Of a DNA stretch of 64,000 bases, positions 34,382-42,608 are shown piece after piece; the first letter of the stretch is position 1, and the number at the start of each line of letters is the position of its first letter. The notes under the pieces are model-generated. The model worked only from the letters and a program-made list of their open reading frames with translations. It had not been told where the DNA came from and made no database searches. The translations under genes were made by a program, and so were the position numbers. This DNA is from Pirellulales bacterium (GTDB taxonomy: Bacteria; Planctomycetota; Planctomycetia; Pirellulales; JANQPP01). The stretch covers positions 17,189 to 81,188 of the forward strand of contig JANQPP010000141.1 of NCBI GenBank assembly GCA_028289405.1, in the 5' to 3' direction.

Positions 34382-36115
34382 TCATCGGTATTCGGTTGCC
34401 GCAAGATTAACGTGGTAAATGTTTCCAGCGTAGGTCACCAAGAGCAATTCATCACGATCATCCACGCCGAAGGACGCGATTCCACCGGGAGCCGTTCCGA
34501 TTTCACGCACATCAAGCAATTGGCCTTGGTGTTGACGTAGGCCCCACACACGTCGCGTGTTGTAATCGCCAAAGACATACACGCCGTAGAAACTCGATTC
34601 CTTGTCGGCCCGATACACATATCCGCCGGTGACCGAAAACCCCAAACCATGCGGGTAAGCGAACAGCGGGTCCACATAGGTTGCACTGTCGCGGCGATAC
34701 TCGTCCGAAAACGGGGCATAGGCTTCGCGGACATTCCAACCGTGATTCTCGCCGCGACGGACCAGGCACACCTCTTCGAACTTGTCTTGCCCCACATCTC
34801 CCAACCACAAGTCTCCCGTAGCGTCGTCGAAACTGAACCGCCACGGTTCACGAAAACCGATGGCCCACGTTTCGGGGCGGATGCCGGAGTCCGCTCGATG
34901 GGCGGCTAAAAATGGGTTGTCCGGCGGGATCGCATAGGGGCGATCACCGTCTTCGCGGTCAACATCGATCCGCACCATGGAGCCGAGCAGGATCCGAGGA
35001 TTTTGCGAGTAACCTGGCGGATCGCGTTGAGGCCCTCCGTCTCCAAAGGCGGCGTACAGCATGCCGTCAGGTCCAAACGCGATGCAGCCGCCATTGTGGT
35101 TGAATGCGGGCTGCTTGACCTCCAACAGCCGCTTCGATGGTTCGCCGCGATCGCGGTGCCGGTCCTCGGACGCGCGGCGCTCGACGATCACGGTTTTGAC
35201 CACTCCGGCTTCACGAACCTCATGTTCCAGAAAATACCGTCCGTTGCGGGAAAACTCGGGATGGAAGGCCACGCACATCAGACCTTGGTTGGGGCTGATG
35301 TGCGTCTCGTCCCGTAGGTCTAGAAACAACTCTTTTCGAGGTGGCTGCGCATCACGAATGTATCGCCAGACCCGTGCGCGTTGATGTTCCACGACCGCCA
35401 ATTCACCAGACAGGCCCGGAATCGCGCCGCACCAGACGGGGTTCGTGAATTCCACTTCCGCCGGATGAATCGGTATGAATTCCACGGGCTGGGCGAGGCG
35501 CGGAATCGGAACTTCGCGACCGCCGGCGGCGAACCCGATCTTGATCCCGAATTTCAAGGATTCGAGGTAAGCGATCAGATCGGCGAACTCTCGTGGCGAG
35601 ATCGTGGCGGCAACGTTATCCGGCATCAGAGACTGGTCGGACATGCGTAGCTCTTCAATTTTTGCCTTGTCGAGATTGTGTTGCTTGCCTTGGGGATCCA
35701 ACAGCCGGACCTCCAATTCATTGGCTCTTTCGATTCGCCCTGTCAGAACTTCCCCCTGCGAGGTCACGATCACCGCCTGCTCGAAGCCGGGCTTGATTTG
35801 GGCGCTCGGCTCTAGCACCTGTTGAATCAATTCGGCCCTTGAGAATTTGTCCCCCACGCCATCGAGGTTCGGACCGCTTTTCTCCATGCCGGTTACACGA
35901 TGACAAGCCGCACAGGAAAGCCCAGTGTGTTGCTCGAAGAGACGTTTTCCGCGCTCCGGGTCACCTGTATGGGAAAGCGCGAACTCGCGATGCGCTCGCC
36001 GGGGTGGTTGTTCCTGGTCGTCACCAGCGGCGACGGCGAACAGGCACCCCAGACAGAGAACCATGGGCAGTGCAATTTGTCCCATCGGCTTCACGTCGAA
36101 ATGAAATACTCGCAT
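34382..36115 (-). CDS. PQQ-dependent sugar dehydrogenase-like protein with cytochrome c domain
   Basis: 577 residues. A signal peptide ('ALPMVLCLGCLFAVAAG') leads to a cytochrome c domain with CAACH (residues 68-72) and the planctomycete haem-binding region ('QVLEPSAQIKPGF', 'GEVLTGRIERANELEVRL'). The C-terminal 380 residues are a glucose/sorbosone dehydrogenase-type beta-propeller: 'NQGLMCVAFHPEF', 'FNHNGGCIAFGPDGMLYAAFGDGG', 'GENHGWNVREA', 'TGGYVYRADKESSFYGVYVFGDY'. It probably oxidises a sugar outside the cytoplasm and passes electrons to its own haem. It lies 118 bp upstream of DUF1592 on the same strand. Confidence 0.9.
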   Translation of the reverse strand: MRVFHFDVKPMGQIALPMVLCLGCLFAVAAGDDQEQPPRRAHREFALSHTGDPERGKRLFEQHTGLSCAACHRVTGMEKSGPNLDGVGDKFSRAELIQQVLEPSAQIKPGFEQAVIVTSQGEVLTGRIERANELEVRLLDPQGKQHNLDKAKIEELRMSDQSLMPDNVAATISPREFADLIAYLESLKFGIKIGFAAGGREVPIPRLAQPVEFIPIHPAEVEFTNPVWCGAIPGLSGELAVVEHQRARVWRYIRDAQPPRKELFLDLRDETHISPNQGLMCVAFHPEFSRNGRYFLEHEVREAGVVKTVIVERRASEDRHRDRGEPSKRLLEVKQPAFNHNGGCIAFGPDGMLYAAFGDGGPQRDPPGYSQNPRILLGSMVRIDVDREDGDRPYAIPPDNPFLAAHRADSGIRPETWAIGFREPWRFSFDDATGDLWLGDVGQDKFEEVCLVRRGENHGWNVREAYAPFSDEYRRDSATYVDPLFAYPHGLGFSVTGGYVYRADKESSFYGVYVFGDYNTRRVWGLRQHQGQLLDVREIGTAPGGIASFGVDDRDELLLVTYAGNIYHVNLAATEYR

Positions 36116-36265
36116 GCTTGTTCACTTATTGGCGTATGCGTGGACGAAATCCGTGGCGCAACCGATTGGTCTTGCCATGGCAGGACAATTTCGCAGTATA
36201 AGCCAAAAATGGTCGCGCGGGATCGCTTCTCATTGATCGCGCGAACGGGGGGCACCCAGCCGCCC

Positions 36266-36280
36266 GTGTGAATTTCACAC
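36266..36280. promoter_or_regulatory. Perfect palindrome GTGTGAATTTCACAC (candidate operator)
   Basis: Seven-bp inverted repeat with a 1-bp centre, 150 bp upstream of the PQQ-cytochrome gene start and 28 bp upstream of the tRNA-His -35 box. A near-identical copy lies at 20410. A regulatory role is inference. Confidence 0.42.
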
Positions 36281-36307
36281 ATTAAGAGGCATGTCGATCG
36301 CGGTCGT

Positions 36308-36336
36308 TTGACCACTTTTTTGACAAGGGCTAGAAT
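36308..36336 (+). promoter_or_regulatory. Sigma-70-type promoter of tRNA-His
   Basis: TTGACC (36308-36313), a 17-bp spacer and TAGAAT (36331-36336) lie just before the tRNA. The expected start of transcription is around 36343, about ten bases before the tRNA. Confidence 0.75.
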
Positions 36337-36352
36337 TTCGAGTCTCGATTGT

Positions 36353-36427
<75 letters not shown>

Positions 36428-36435
36428 CTACGGTG

Positions 36436-36462
36436 GCCACCTTCGAGGTGGACCATTTTCAT
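36436..36462 (+). terminator. Possible terminator of tRNA-His
   Basis: A CCACCT-TCG-AGGTGG hairpin (36437-36451) is followed by ACCATTTTC. The T-run is short, and the nearby palindrome GGTGGCCACC (36432-36441) could fold instead, so the call is tentative. Confidence 0.4.
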
Positions 36463-36630
36463 CTTCCCTGCCGGACCATTTCGGTGACGTGGCCGCGCTC
36501 AGTTGTCGGCCCCGATGTTCCGCGAACCGGCTGGATTCGAGGAAGCTTCTCACTGGGATCGGCACGGCCACTTCGCGGTTGTCGTTCCCGACAGGCAATC
36601 CGCGATTCATTTAGGAGTCACTGCCCTTCG

Positions 36631-37770
36631 ATGCACGATTCAGTTCTCATCGGCGGCGGTGTGATCGGCCTTTCATTGGCATATGAATTGGCCTCGTGTG
36701 GCCAGCAGGTTCTCTTGCTGGATCAGGCGCAGCCGGGGCGGGCTGCCTCGTGGGCTGGGGCGGGAATCATTCCGCCATGTGCACTCGATGCGGTTTCTCC
36801 ACCACTCGCCGAACTGGCACGCGCGAGCCGGGAACTCCATGTGGACTGGGCTGCTCGCTTGCAAGCAGAAACGGGCATCGATAACGGCTACCGCCGCTGC
36901 GGAGGGGTCTACCTTCCCACTCCGGAAAATGGGGCGAATCTCGCATCGCAATTTGAAATAATCTGCCAACGCGAGGGCGCGCATTACGCAGCCTGGGATG
37001 CTGAAACATTGCGGGAGGCGATGCCTGGTTTGAACCGAGAGATCCTCCAAGACAGCTCAGAGCCAGCAGTTTTTCTGAAGGAGGAAGCGCAAATCCGCAA
37101 TCCACGCCACTTGAAAGCCTTGATCGCGGCATGCGCGAGGCGTGGAGTGGAAATTCGTTCTGGGACGCAAGTTTTGGACTACCACTTTGTGGGGGATCGA
37201 TGGGAGTCCTTGGAGACGACGAACGGACGCATTCCAGGAGGTGCTTTTTGCGTCACCGCAGGCGCTTGGACGCAAATTCTGGCCGCCCGCTGTGGTTGGG
37301 ATAGCCAGATCCGCCCGATTCGCGGACAAATTGCACTCCTCGCCACGCCAGCCCCCATGATTCCCCATGTGCTGAACCATGGAAAACAATATCTGGTTCC
37401 GCGTGAGGATGGTCGGCTCTTGGTGGGCGCGACTGAAGAAGACGCGGGATTCGATTGTCGGAACACGGCTTCCGGGATCCAGGGGTTGCTAGGGCTGGCC
37501 ACATGGTTAGTACCAGATTTAGCGGAAGCCTCGTTGGAACGCACATGGGCTGGCCTTCGTCCTGGCACGTCACACGCCCTGCCTTGGTTGGGACGAATTC
37601 CTGACTCGGACAATGCGTTCGTCGCGGCCGGTCATTTTCGTAGCGGTCTGCAACTTTCGCCCGCCACCGCGATCGCCATGCGGCGCCTGATGTTGCAGGA
37701 GAATGCAGAATTTGACCTCACCCCGTTCGCCCCGCGTCCCACGGCTGCGGCCATGAATCGAATAAACTAG
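36631..37770 (+). CDS. thiO: Glycine oxidase ThiO-like FAD-dependent amine oxidase
   Basis: 379 residues from the ATG at 36631; the open frame upstream runs through the tRNA and is not coding. The DAO fold opens with the FAD dinucleotide motif 'VLIGGGVIGLSLAYELA', then 'GRAASWAGAGIIPPC', 'GGVYLP' and the late 'LERTWAGLRPGTSHALPWLG' and 'FVAAGHFRSGLQLSPATA' blocks that are characteristic of ThiO. In thiamine synthesis it oxidises glycine to the imine used by ThiG. No other thi gene lies beside it, so sarcosine/other amine oxidase activity is an alternative. Transcribed in the same direction as the tRNA. Confidence 0.88.
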   Translation: MHDSVLIGGGVIGLSLAYELASCGQQVLLLDQAQPGRAASWAGAGIIPPCALDAVSPPLAELARASRELHVDWAARLQAETGIDNGYRRCGGVYLPTPENGANLASQFEIICQREGAHYAAWDAETLREAMPGLNREILQDSSEPAVFLKEEAQIRNPRHLKALIAACARRGVEIRSGTQVLDYHFVGDRWESLETTNGRIPGGAFCVTAGAWTQILAARCGWDSQIRPIRGQIALLATPAPMIPHVLNHGKQYLVPREDGRLLVGATEEDAGFDCRNTASGIQGLLGLATWLVPDLAEASLERTWAGLRPGTSHALPWLGRIPDSDNAFVAAGHFRSGLQLSPATAIAMRRLMLQENAEFDLTPFAPRPTAAAMNRIN

Positions 37771-37950
37771 ACGCGAATGGTTGACGGAGGCCAACTCGCG
37801 GGCGGTGATTCCCCGCGGAAACGCATCGGGGCACTCCGAAGAACGGTGGATGAGGAATAATCCAACCTCGGCGAACGATCTTCACGTAACGGACAGCGCG
37901 GTTCCGAAACCTCATCGGCACCCGAGAGATGGTGTGAAAATGTGCTATGG

Positions 37951-37980
37951 TTGACAGTCAAGTCGGCTTTGCAGTACACT
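37951..37980 (+). promoter_or_regulatory. Candidate sigma-70 promoter for hppA
   Basis: TTGACA (37951-37956), 18-bp spacer and TACACT (37975-37980). It would give a leader of about 340 nt. No other clear candidate is seen closer to the gene. Confidence 0.55.
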
Positions 37981-38002
37981 CCCCAACTTTCACTTTGGGG
38001 AG
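37979..38002 (+). other. Perfect 8-bp hairpin at the hppA transcript start
   Basis: CTCCCCAA pairs with TTGGGGAG around the 8-nt loop CTTTCACT. It overlaps the end of the -10 box and the expected +1, so it could be a DNA operator or a 5'-end RNA hairpin. No T-run follows. Confidence 0.55.
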
Positions 38003-38328
38003 CGGACGAAACTGGTAGGCCTTGCCCGACGTCCAGAGAAAAGTGACACGCCACATTCCGTCCAATAATGGGATCCGGCCCAACTCAGGCTGGCCTTCCT
38101 CGGCGATACGGAAAAACACCTACGAAACGCGGCTTCTCTTCAGGAAGAAGTATCCTTGGAAGCCTGGAAGTCTTTCTCACTCGGCCGCCTACAGAGCTGC
38201 AATTCGAGGGAGCGTCTCTGGTTTGCCACTCCCGAAGGGCAGTTTCCCCAGCGCATCGTGGCGAGCCAGAATTTGTCGATCAACTAACTAGGAAGACATA
38301 AAGACAATTGAGAGGTGGCAAAACAGCC

Positions 38329-41001
38329 ATGGCTAAGATGACCAATACGCTGAGCCTACGCACTTCGGCCGTTCTCGGAATGACTGCGATCGCCTATTTC
38401 GCCTGCCCCGGTTTGGCACTGGCTCAAGACCCAGTGCCCGTGGAATCAGCCGGGGGGGGGACCATGGATTTCGTAATTTGGGCGATCCCATTCGTGGGTT
38501 CGATCGCCGCCTTGGTATTCGCTTATCGCTTCTTCCAAGACATGAAACGCTCGGACGAAGGAAACGAGCGGATGGTCGAAATCGCCGGCCACGTCCGCAC
38601 GGGAGCCAATGCCTACCTGAAACAGCAATACAAGGTCGTATTCGGCTTTTTCGTGGCGATCTTCGTGCTGTTGTATTTCATGGCATTCAATTTGGGCGTG
38701 CAAAGCCGCTGGGTGCCCTTCGCCTTTATCACTGGCGGTTTCTTTTCTGGCCTGGCCGGTTGGTTCGGAATGAAAACCGCCACCTGGGCCAGCAGCCGCA
38801 CGGCCGCCGGCGCGCAAAAATCGTTGAATCAAGGACTGCAAGTGGCCTTCCGCTCCGGCGCCGTGATGGGCTTGACGGTCGTGGGGCTCGGCCTGCTCGA
38901 TATCTGTATCTGGTTCGCCATCCTCTACTGGCTCGTCCCGCAACTTGGTTATGAATCGATTTCGCTGGTGGAAATCACCGTGACCATGCTCTGCTTCGGA
39001 ATGGGGGCCAGCAGCCAAGCGCTCTTTGCCCGCGTTGGCGGCGGCATTTTCACGAAAGCGGCCGACGTCGGCGCGGATCTCGTCGGCAAGGTGGAACAAG
39101 GGATTCCCGAGGATGATCCCCGTAATCCCGCCACGATCGCCGACAATGTCGGAGACAACGTAGGTGACGTCGCCGGCATGGGCGCCGACTTGTACGAGTC
39201 CTATTGCGGTTCTATTTTGGCAACCGCCGCGCTCGGCGTGGCAGCTTATAGCGGCAGCGCCCTATTGCCCGAGGGGATGACCAACACGCAGGCACAACTG
39301 CAAACGCTATTTCTTCCCATGGTGATCGCCGGAGTGGGGATCTTCCTCTCCGTGCTCGGCATCTTCATGGTCCGTACGCAGGAAGATGCCACGCAGCGGA
39401 ACCTGCTCGCCGCGTTGGCGAGGGGGATCAATCTGTCGACGACTTTAGTCGTGGTCGCCGCGGTGGCCATTTGTACCTGGCTCATGCCGCATACCGAGGG
39501 AACGCTAATTTTCGGCGTACCTGGTGTGGCGGCCAGCGTGGTCGTCGGCTTGCTCGCTGGTTGGGTGATCGGCAAGTGGACGGAATATTCTACCAGCGAT
39601 GAATACAAACCGACTCGGAATCTCGCCGATCAAGCCATCACCGGTCCCGCCACGATCATCATCGGTGGGGTGGCTGAAGGCATGATCAGCACATGCGTGC
39701 CGGTGATCACCGTCTGCTTCGCGACGATTCTCGCCTTTGGGTTCGCCAGCGGCTGGAACTTCGATGACGTTCAATTCTTCGCCTTGGGCTTGTACGGCGT
39801 GGGAATTGGGGCGGTCGGCATGCTGAGCACGCTCGGCATCACGCTTGCCACCGATGCCTATGGCCCCATTGCGGACAATGCCGGCGGAAACGCGGAAATG
39901 TCGAGCTTGGAACCGATCGTCCGCGAACGGACGGACGCCCTCGACAGCTTGGGGAACACCACGGCGGCAACCGGAAAAGGTTTCGCCATTGGCTCCGCCG
40001 CACTAACCGCCCTAGCACTGCTTGCCGCGTATGTGGAGGAAGTCCGCATCGGCTTTGAACGCTGGGGCGATACCGCGATCAATGTCCGCGATGATTCCGG
40101 AAGCTACACATTTGAACCCGGCATCTACAAGCTTTCCAAGCAATTTATCGTTGAAGTGGAACCCGCCGCCACGGCCGACGGCGAAGGTGACGAAGCAGGC
40201 AAGCGTGAGATCCACGGCTGGATCGCCTTTCCCCAAGACACTCAAGATCCGGCTATCCGTGAGGCTTGGCAGGCACTCGATATCCGCGAAGGAATCCAGC
40301 CCATCCCCGAAGATTTACTAGTGAAGGATGGCAATGGTCGTCTGCAATTCGCGACGACGGGGGCTCGCTTGGTCGAGCTGCACGCGGCCACGCTGCCCGA
40401 CTTCGCCCGTTACTACGATGCTAGCCTGATGAATCCCAAAGTGCTCGTGGGCGTATTTTTGGGAGCCATGGCGACGTTCGTTTTCTGTGCCATGACGATG
40501 AAAGCCGTGGGTCGCGCCGCCAAGGGGATGGTCGAAGAAGTCCGCCGACAGTTCCGTGAAAAGGCGGGGATCATGGCTGGCACTGAGCAGCCCGACTACG
40601 CCACTCCCGTGGCCATCAGCACCAAGGCCGCGCAGAAAGAAATGGTCCTGCCCTCTCTGCTGGGGCTGATCACGCCTCTGGTGGTCGGCTTGATTCTCGG
40701 CGTCGGCGGCGTGCTGGGCCTCCTCGTGGGAGCCCTAACGACCGGATTCTGTGTCGCCGTATTTATGGCCAATGCGGGCGGATCTTGGGACAACGCCAAG
40801 AAATTCATCGAAGCCGGCGCGCATGGCGGCAAGGGGACCGATGCCCACAAGGCAGCGGTCGTCGGCGACACCGTGGGCGATCCCTTCAAGGACACCAGTG
40901 GGCCCAGCTTGAACATCCTCATCAAGCTGATGTCGATGGTCAGTGTTGTCACCGCCGGCTTCGTCGTGCGTTATAGCCTGATGGCTTTGGGCATATTCTA
41001 G
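38329..41001 (+). CDS. hppA: K+-dependent membrane-bound ion-pumping pyrophosphatase
   Basis: 890 residues. GAGGTGG lies upstream of the ATG at 38329. An N-terminal signal peptide ('[16 protein letters not shown]') precedes the sixteen-helix pyrophosphatase. Catalytic blocks: '[22 protein letters not shown]' region, '[20 protein letters not shown]', '[17 protein letters not shown]', and '[20 protein letters not shown]'. '[11 protein letters not shown]' (about 542) has Ala where K+-independent enzymes have Lys, so potassium dependence is expected; proton versus sodium pumping is undecided. About 110 extra residues (about 575-690) lie between two late helices, making it longer than the usual 650-770. 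A nine-G run is at 38452-38460. Confidence 0.95.
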   Translation: MAKMTNTLSLRTSAVLGMTAIAYFACPGLALAQDPVPVESAGGGTMDFVIWAIPFVGSIAALVFAYRFFQDMKRSDEGNERMVEIAGHVRTGANAYLKQQYKVVFGFFVAIFVLLYFMAFNLGVQSRWVPFAFITGGFFSGLAGWFGMKTATWASSRTAAGAQKSLNQGLQVAFRSGAVMGLTVVGLGLLDICIWFAILYWLVPQLGYESISLVEITVTMLCFGMGASSQALFARVGGGIFTKAADVGADLVGKVEQGIPEDDPRNPATIADNVGDNVGDVAGMGADLYESYCGSILATAALGVAAYSGSALLPEGMTNTQAQLQTLFLPMVIAGVGIFLSVLGIFMVRTQEDATQRNLLAALARGINLSTTLVVVAAVAICTWLMPHTEGTLIFGVPGVAASVVVGLLAGWVIGKWTEYSTSDEYKPTRNLADQAITGPATIIIGGVAEGMISTCVPVITVCFATILAFGFASGWNFDDVQFFALGLYGVGIGAVGMLSTLGITLATDAYGPIADNAGGNAEMSSLEPIVRERTDALDSLGNTTAATGKGFAIGSAALTALALLAAYVEEVRIGFERWGDTAINVRDDSGSYTFEPGIYKLSKQFIVEVEPAATADGEGDEAGKREIHGWIAFPQDTQDPAIREAWQALDIREGIQPIPEDLLVKDGNGRLQFATTGARLVELHAATLPDFARYYDASLMNPKVLVGVFLGAMATFVFCAMTMKAVGRAAKGMVEEVRRQFREKAGIMAGTEQPDYATPVAISTKAAQKEMVLPSLLGLITPLVVGLILGVGGVLGLLVGALTTGFCVAVFMANAGGSWDNAKKFIEAGAHGGKGTDAHKAAVVGDTVGDPFKDTSGPSLNILIKLMSMVSVVTAGFVVRYSLMALGIF
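38452..38460 (+). repeat. G9 homopolymer in the 5' coding region of hppA
   Basis: Nine consecutive G encode three glycines between signal peptide and first membrane helix. An ATG in the same frame follows 4 bp later at 38464. Confidence 0.9.
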
Positions 41002-41031
41002 AATGCCGAGTCGTTAAACGTGGCGGTATTC

Positions 41032-41064
41032 CGGCGCTGGGTCTTCTGAAGAATTCCAGCGCCG
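41032..41064. terminator. Stem-loop between convergent genes
   Basis: Perfect 9-bp stem CGGCGCTGG/CCAGCGCCG with a 15-nt loop that contains its own TTC/GAA pairing. There is no T-run on either strand, so a bidirectional factor-dependent terminator is a guess. Confidence 0.42.
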
Positions 41065-41113
41065 TGAATGCTGTCTGCCCATGCGGCACGCTTTGGCCAT
41101 AAGGTGGTCCCGC

Positions 41114-41545
41114 TCACGGGGACGACAGATCGAACGTGAAGTTGTTTTCGCCCTCCTGCGTGACCGTGGCCGTGAGTCCCGAGGCTTGCGCGTCACGGAA
41201 TTTCGGCGGGAAGGTGGGGCGTTGCTTCTGGGCTGCCACGTACTCCGGCGTCCCGGGCATCGGTTCATTCACAATGTTCGGGCTGACGGCCACGCGATGC
41301 TCACCGGGGATCGCTCCATCCCCTTGCGCGAAAGTGGACAACGTGAACTTGCCTTCCGCATCGGTCGTGCCCATGGCCTGTCGCCCCTTTTCCGGCTGGA
41401 AGGTCACGTTCACGTCGGCCAGCGGCGCATCTTGAAAGATGACTTTACCGGTGACCGGATACGTCGGCGGGTTCTTGGACTGAGGTCCGCAGCCCGCAGT
41501 CGCCAGGATACAACACAAAAAACCGGTAGCGAACGTATGCTTCAT
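41114..41545 (-). CDS. Lipoprotein with carboxypeptidase-regulatory-like domain
   Basis: 143 residues. AGGATG precedes the ATG at 41545, and the lipobox is 'LATAGC' (Cys at residue 19). The mature part is a single beta-sandwich of the carboxypeptidase-D regulatory (transthyretin-like) type: 'YPVTGKVIFQDAPLADVNVTF', 'GTTDAEGKFTLSTF', 'PGEHRVAVS'. Such proteins commonly follow DUF1559 genes in planctomycetes, and here the DUF1559 gene ends 28 bp upstream, so the two form a pair. Function is unknown; a surface-anchored role is likely. Confidence 0.85.
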   Translation of the reverse strand: MKHTFATGFLCCILATAGCGPQSKNPPTYPVTGKVIFQDAPLADVNVTFQPEKGRQAMGTTDAEGKFTLSTFAQGDGAIPGEHRVAVSPNIVNEPMPGTPEYVAAQKQRPTFPPKFRDAQASGLTATVTQEGENNFTFDLSSP

Positions 41546-41573
41546 AACATCCTGATGGATTAAGGGTCGAAAT

Positions 41574-42491
41574 TCACTCCAAAGTCGTGACTTCTTCGCC
41601 GTCGATCGTGGCGAAGTTGCGGTAGATTGTGAGATCAATGGAGTCGTTGATGAACCGCACGCTACCGTCGGCGAAGGCGAAATGGGCGCCGCCGCTATGC
41701 TGGCTGAAGAAAGAGTAATTTCTTGGCCAATCCAGCCATTGGGCTTCCAAATCGACGATCCCTTTGCGGTAATTGAGCGGGATCGCGCAGGTCGCCGTGC
41801 TGCCGTTGTAATTGAACCACCAGGAGTGGTCGCACCAACGAGCCACGGTTTCACCGATGGCAAATGTGTTGCTCAGCCCATCGGTGACATCACCGAAGCG
41901 GGTAGAATTTGCGTCGATTTGCAGTATGTTGCGGCAAATGAAGCCGTTCCCGTGATCCAAACCGTCGGAACTTCCTGCCCAGCGGCCATTTGGCTGGGAG
42001 ACTGTGTGATCGCCCCATTGCCAGTTGGCACCCGCCACGGCTTTGTAATTAGTCACGGCACGAGGAATGTCCGCGTCACGCCGCATGCCGGGCAGCTTGC
42101 CATTTCCGTTATCATTGGAAGGGCAAAGGAGCACGTTCATCACCGTCGTGGAAACGGTGACGTTGTCCGGATGGCTCACCGGTTCGCCGTAACGGATGAT
42201 GTCGTACAGGGCCTGCTGCTCAAAAAATGGGAGCAATCCATTGAACCAGCTATGGCCCGTGCGATTTGCTCCCCAATCCGCGTTGCTATAGCTCACGGGG
42301 ACTTGGCCAAAATTGTTGTGGTAATTATGTACGCCCAACATGAGCTGCTTGAGGTTGTTCGTGCACTGCGTGCGACGTGCCGCTCCTCGCGCGGATTGCA
42401 CCGCTGGCAACAACAGCGCTACCAGCACTCCGATGATGGCAATCACCACCAAAAGTTCCACCAAGGTGAAGCCGCGTCGAGTATCGTTCAT
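41574..42491 (-). CDS. DUF1559 protein with type IV prepilin-like N-terminus
   Basis: 305 residues. GGGAG stands about 6 bp before the ATG at 42491; the frame extends upstream without support. The N-terminus is a classical prepilin signal: 'RRGFTLVELLVVIAIIGVLVALLLPAV' pattern with cleavage after Gly and Glu5 of the mature chain. It continues with 'ARRTQCTNNLKQL' and the DUF1559 domain, ending in the H-X9-DG block 'GGAHFAFADGSVRFI'. A prepilin peptidase, not in the window, would process it. DUF1559 is expanded in planctomycetes, often dozens per genome. Confidence 0.95.
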   Translation of the reverse strand: MNDTRRGFTLVELLVVIAIIGVLVALLLPAVQSARGAARRTQCTNNLKQLMLGVHNYHNNFGQVPVSYSNADWGANRTGHSWFNGLLPFFEQQALYDIIRYGEPVSHPDNVTVSTTVMNVLLCPSNDNGNGKLPGMRRDADIPRAVTNYKAVAGANWQWGDHTVSQPNGRWAGSSDGLDHGNGFICRNILQIDANSTRFGDVTDGLSNTFAIGETVARWCDHSWWFNYNGSTATCAIPLNYRKGIVDLEAQWLDWPRNYSFFSQHSGGAHFAFADGSVRFINDSIDLTIYRNFATIDGEEVTTLE

Positions 42492-42608
42492 TGTGTGCTC
42501 CCTTCCCCTGAAAATGCCACTTGGAAACCTGTTTTCGTCGGAATCTGTCCGCGAGTTGCTGGTTATCATTTACCAGTGACGACTCGTTTTGCAAGAGAAT
42601 TCTGAAAA

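Larger units (their letters stand above)
37771..38328 (+). other. Long leader region of hppA
   Basis: 558 bp without an accepted gene. It holds a promoter-like pair (37951-37980), a perfect hairpin around the expected transcript start and then about 340 bp of leader before hppA. The ORF at 38022-38291 has no ribosome binding site or family likeness. Confidence 0.5.

Noticed and set aside
32261..36115. Long plus-strand ORFs opposite the DUF1592 and PQQ genes
   Set aside because: They are antisense shadows of strong coding sequence and have arginine/serine-rich compositions without family likeness.
38022..38291. 89-codon ORF in the hppA leader
   Set aside because: No ribosome binding site and a second overlapping frame of equal quality; treated as untranslated leader.
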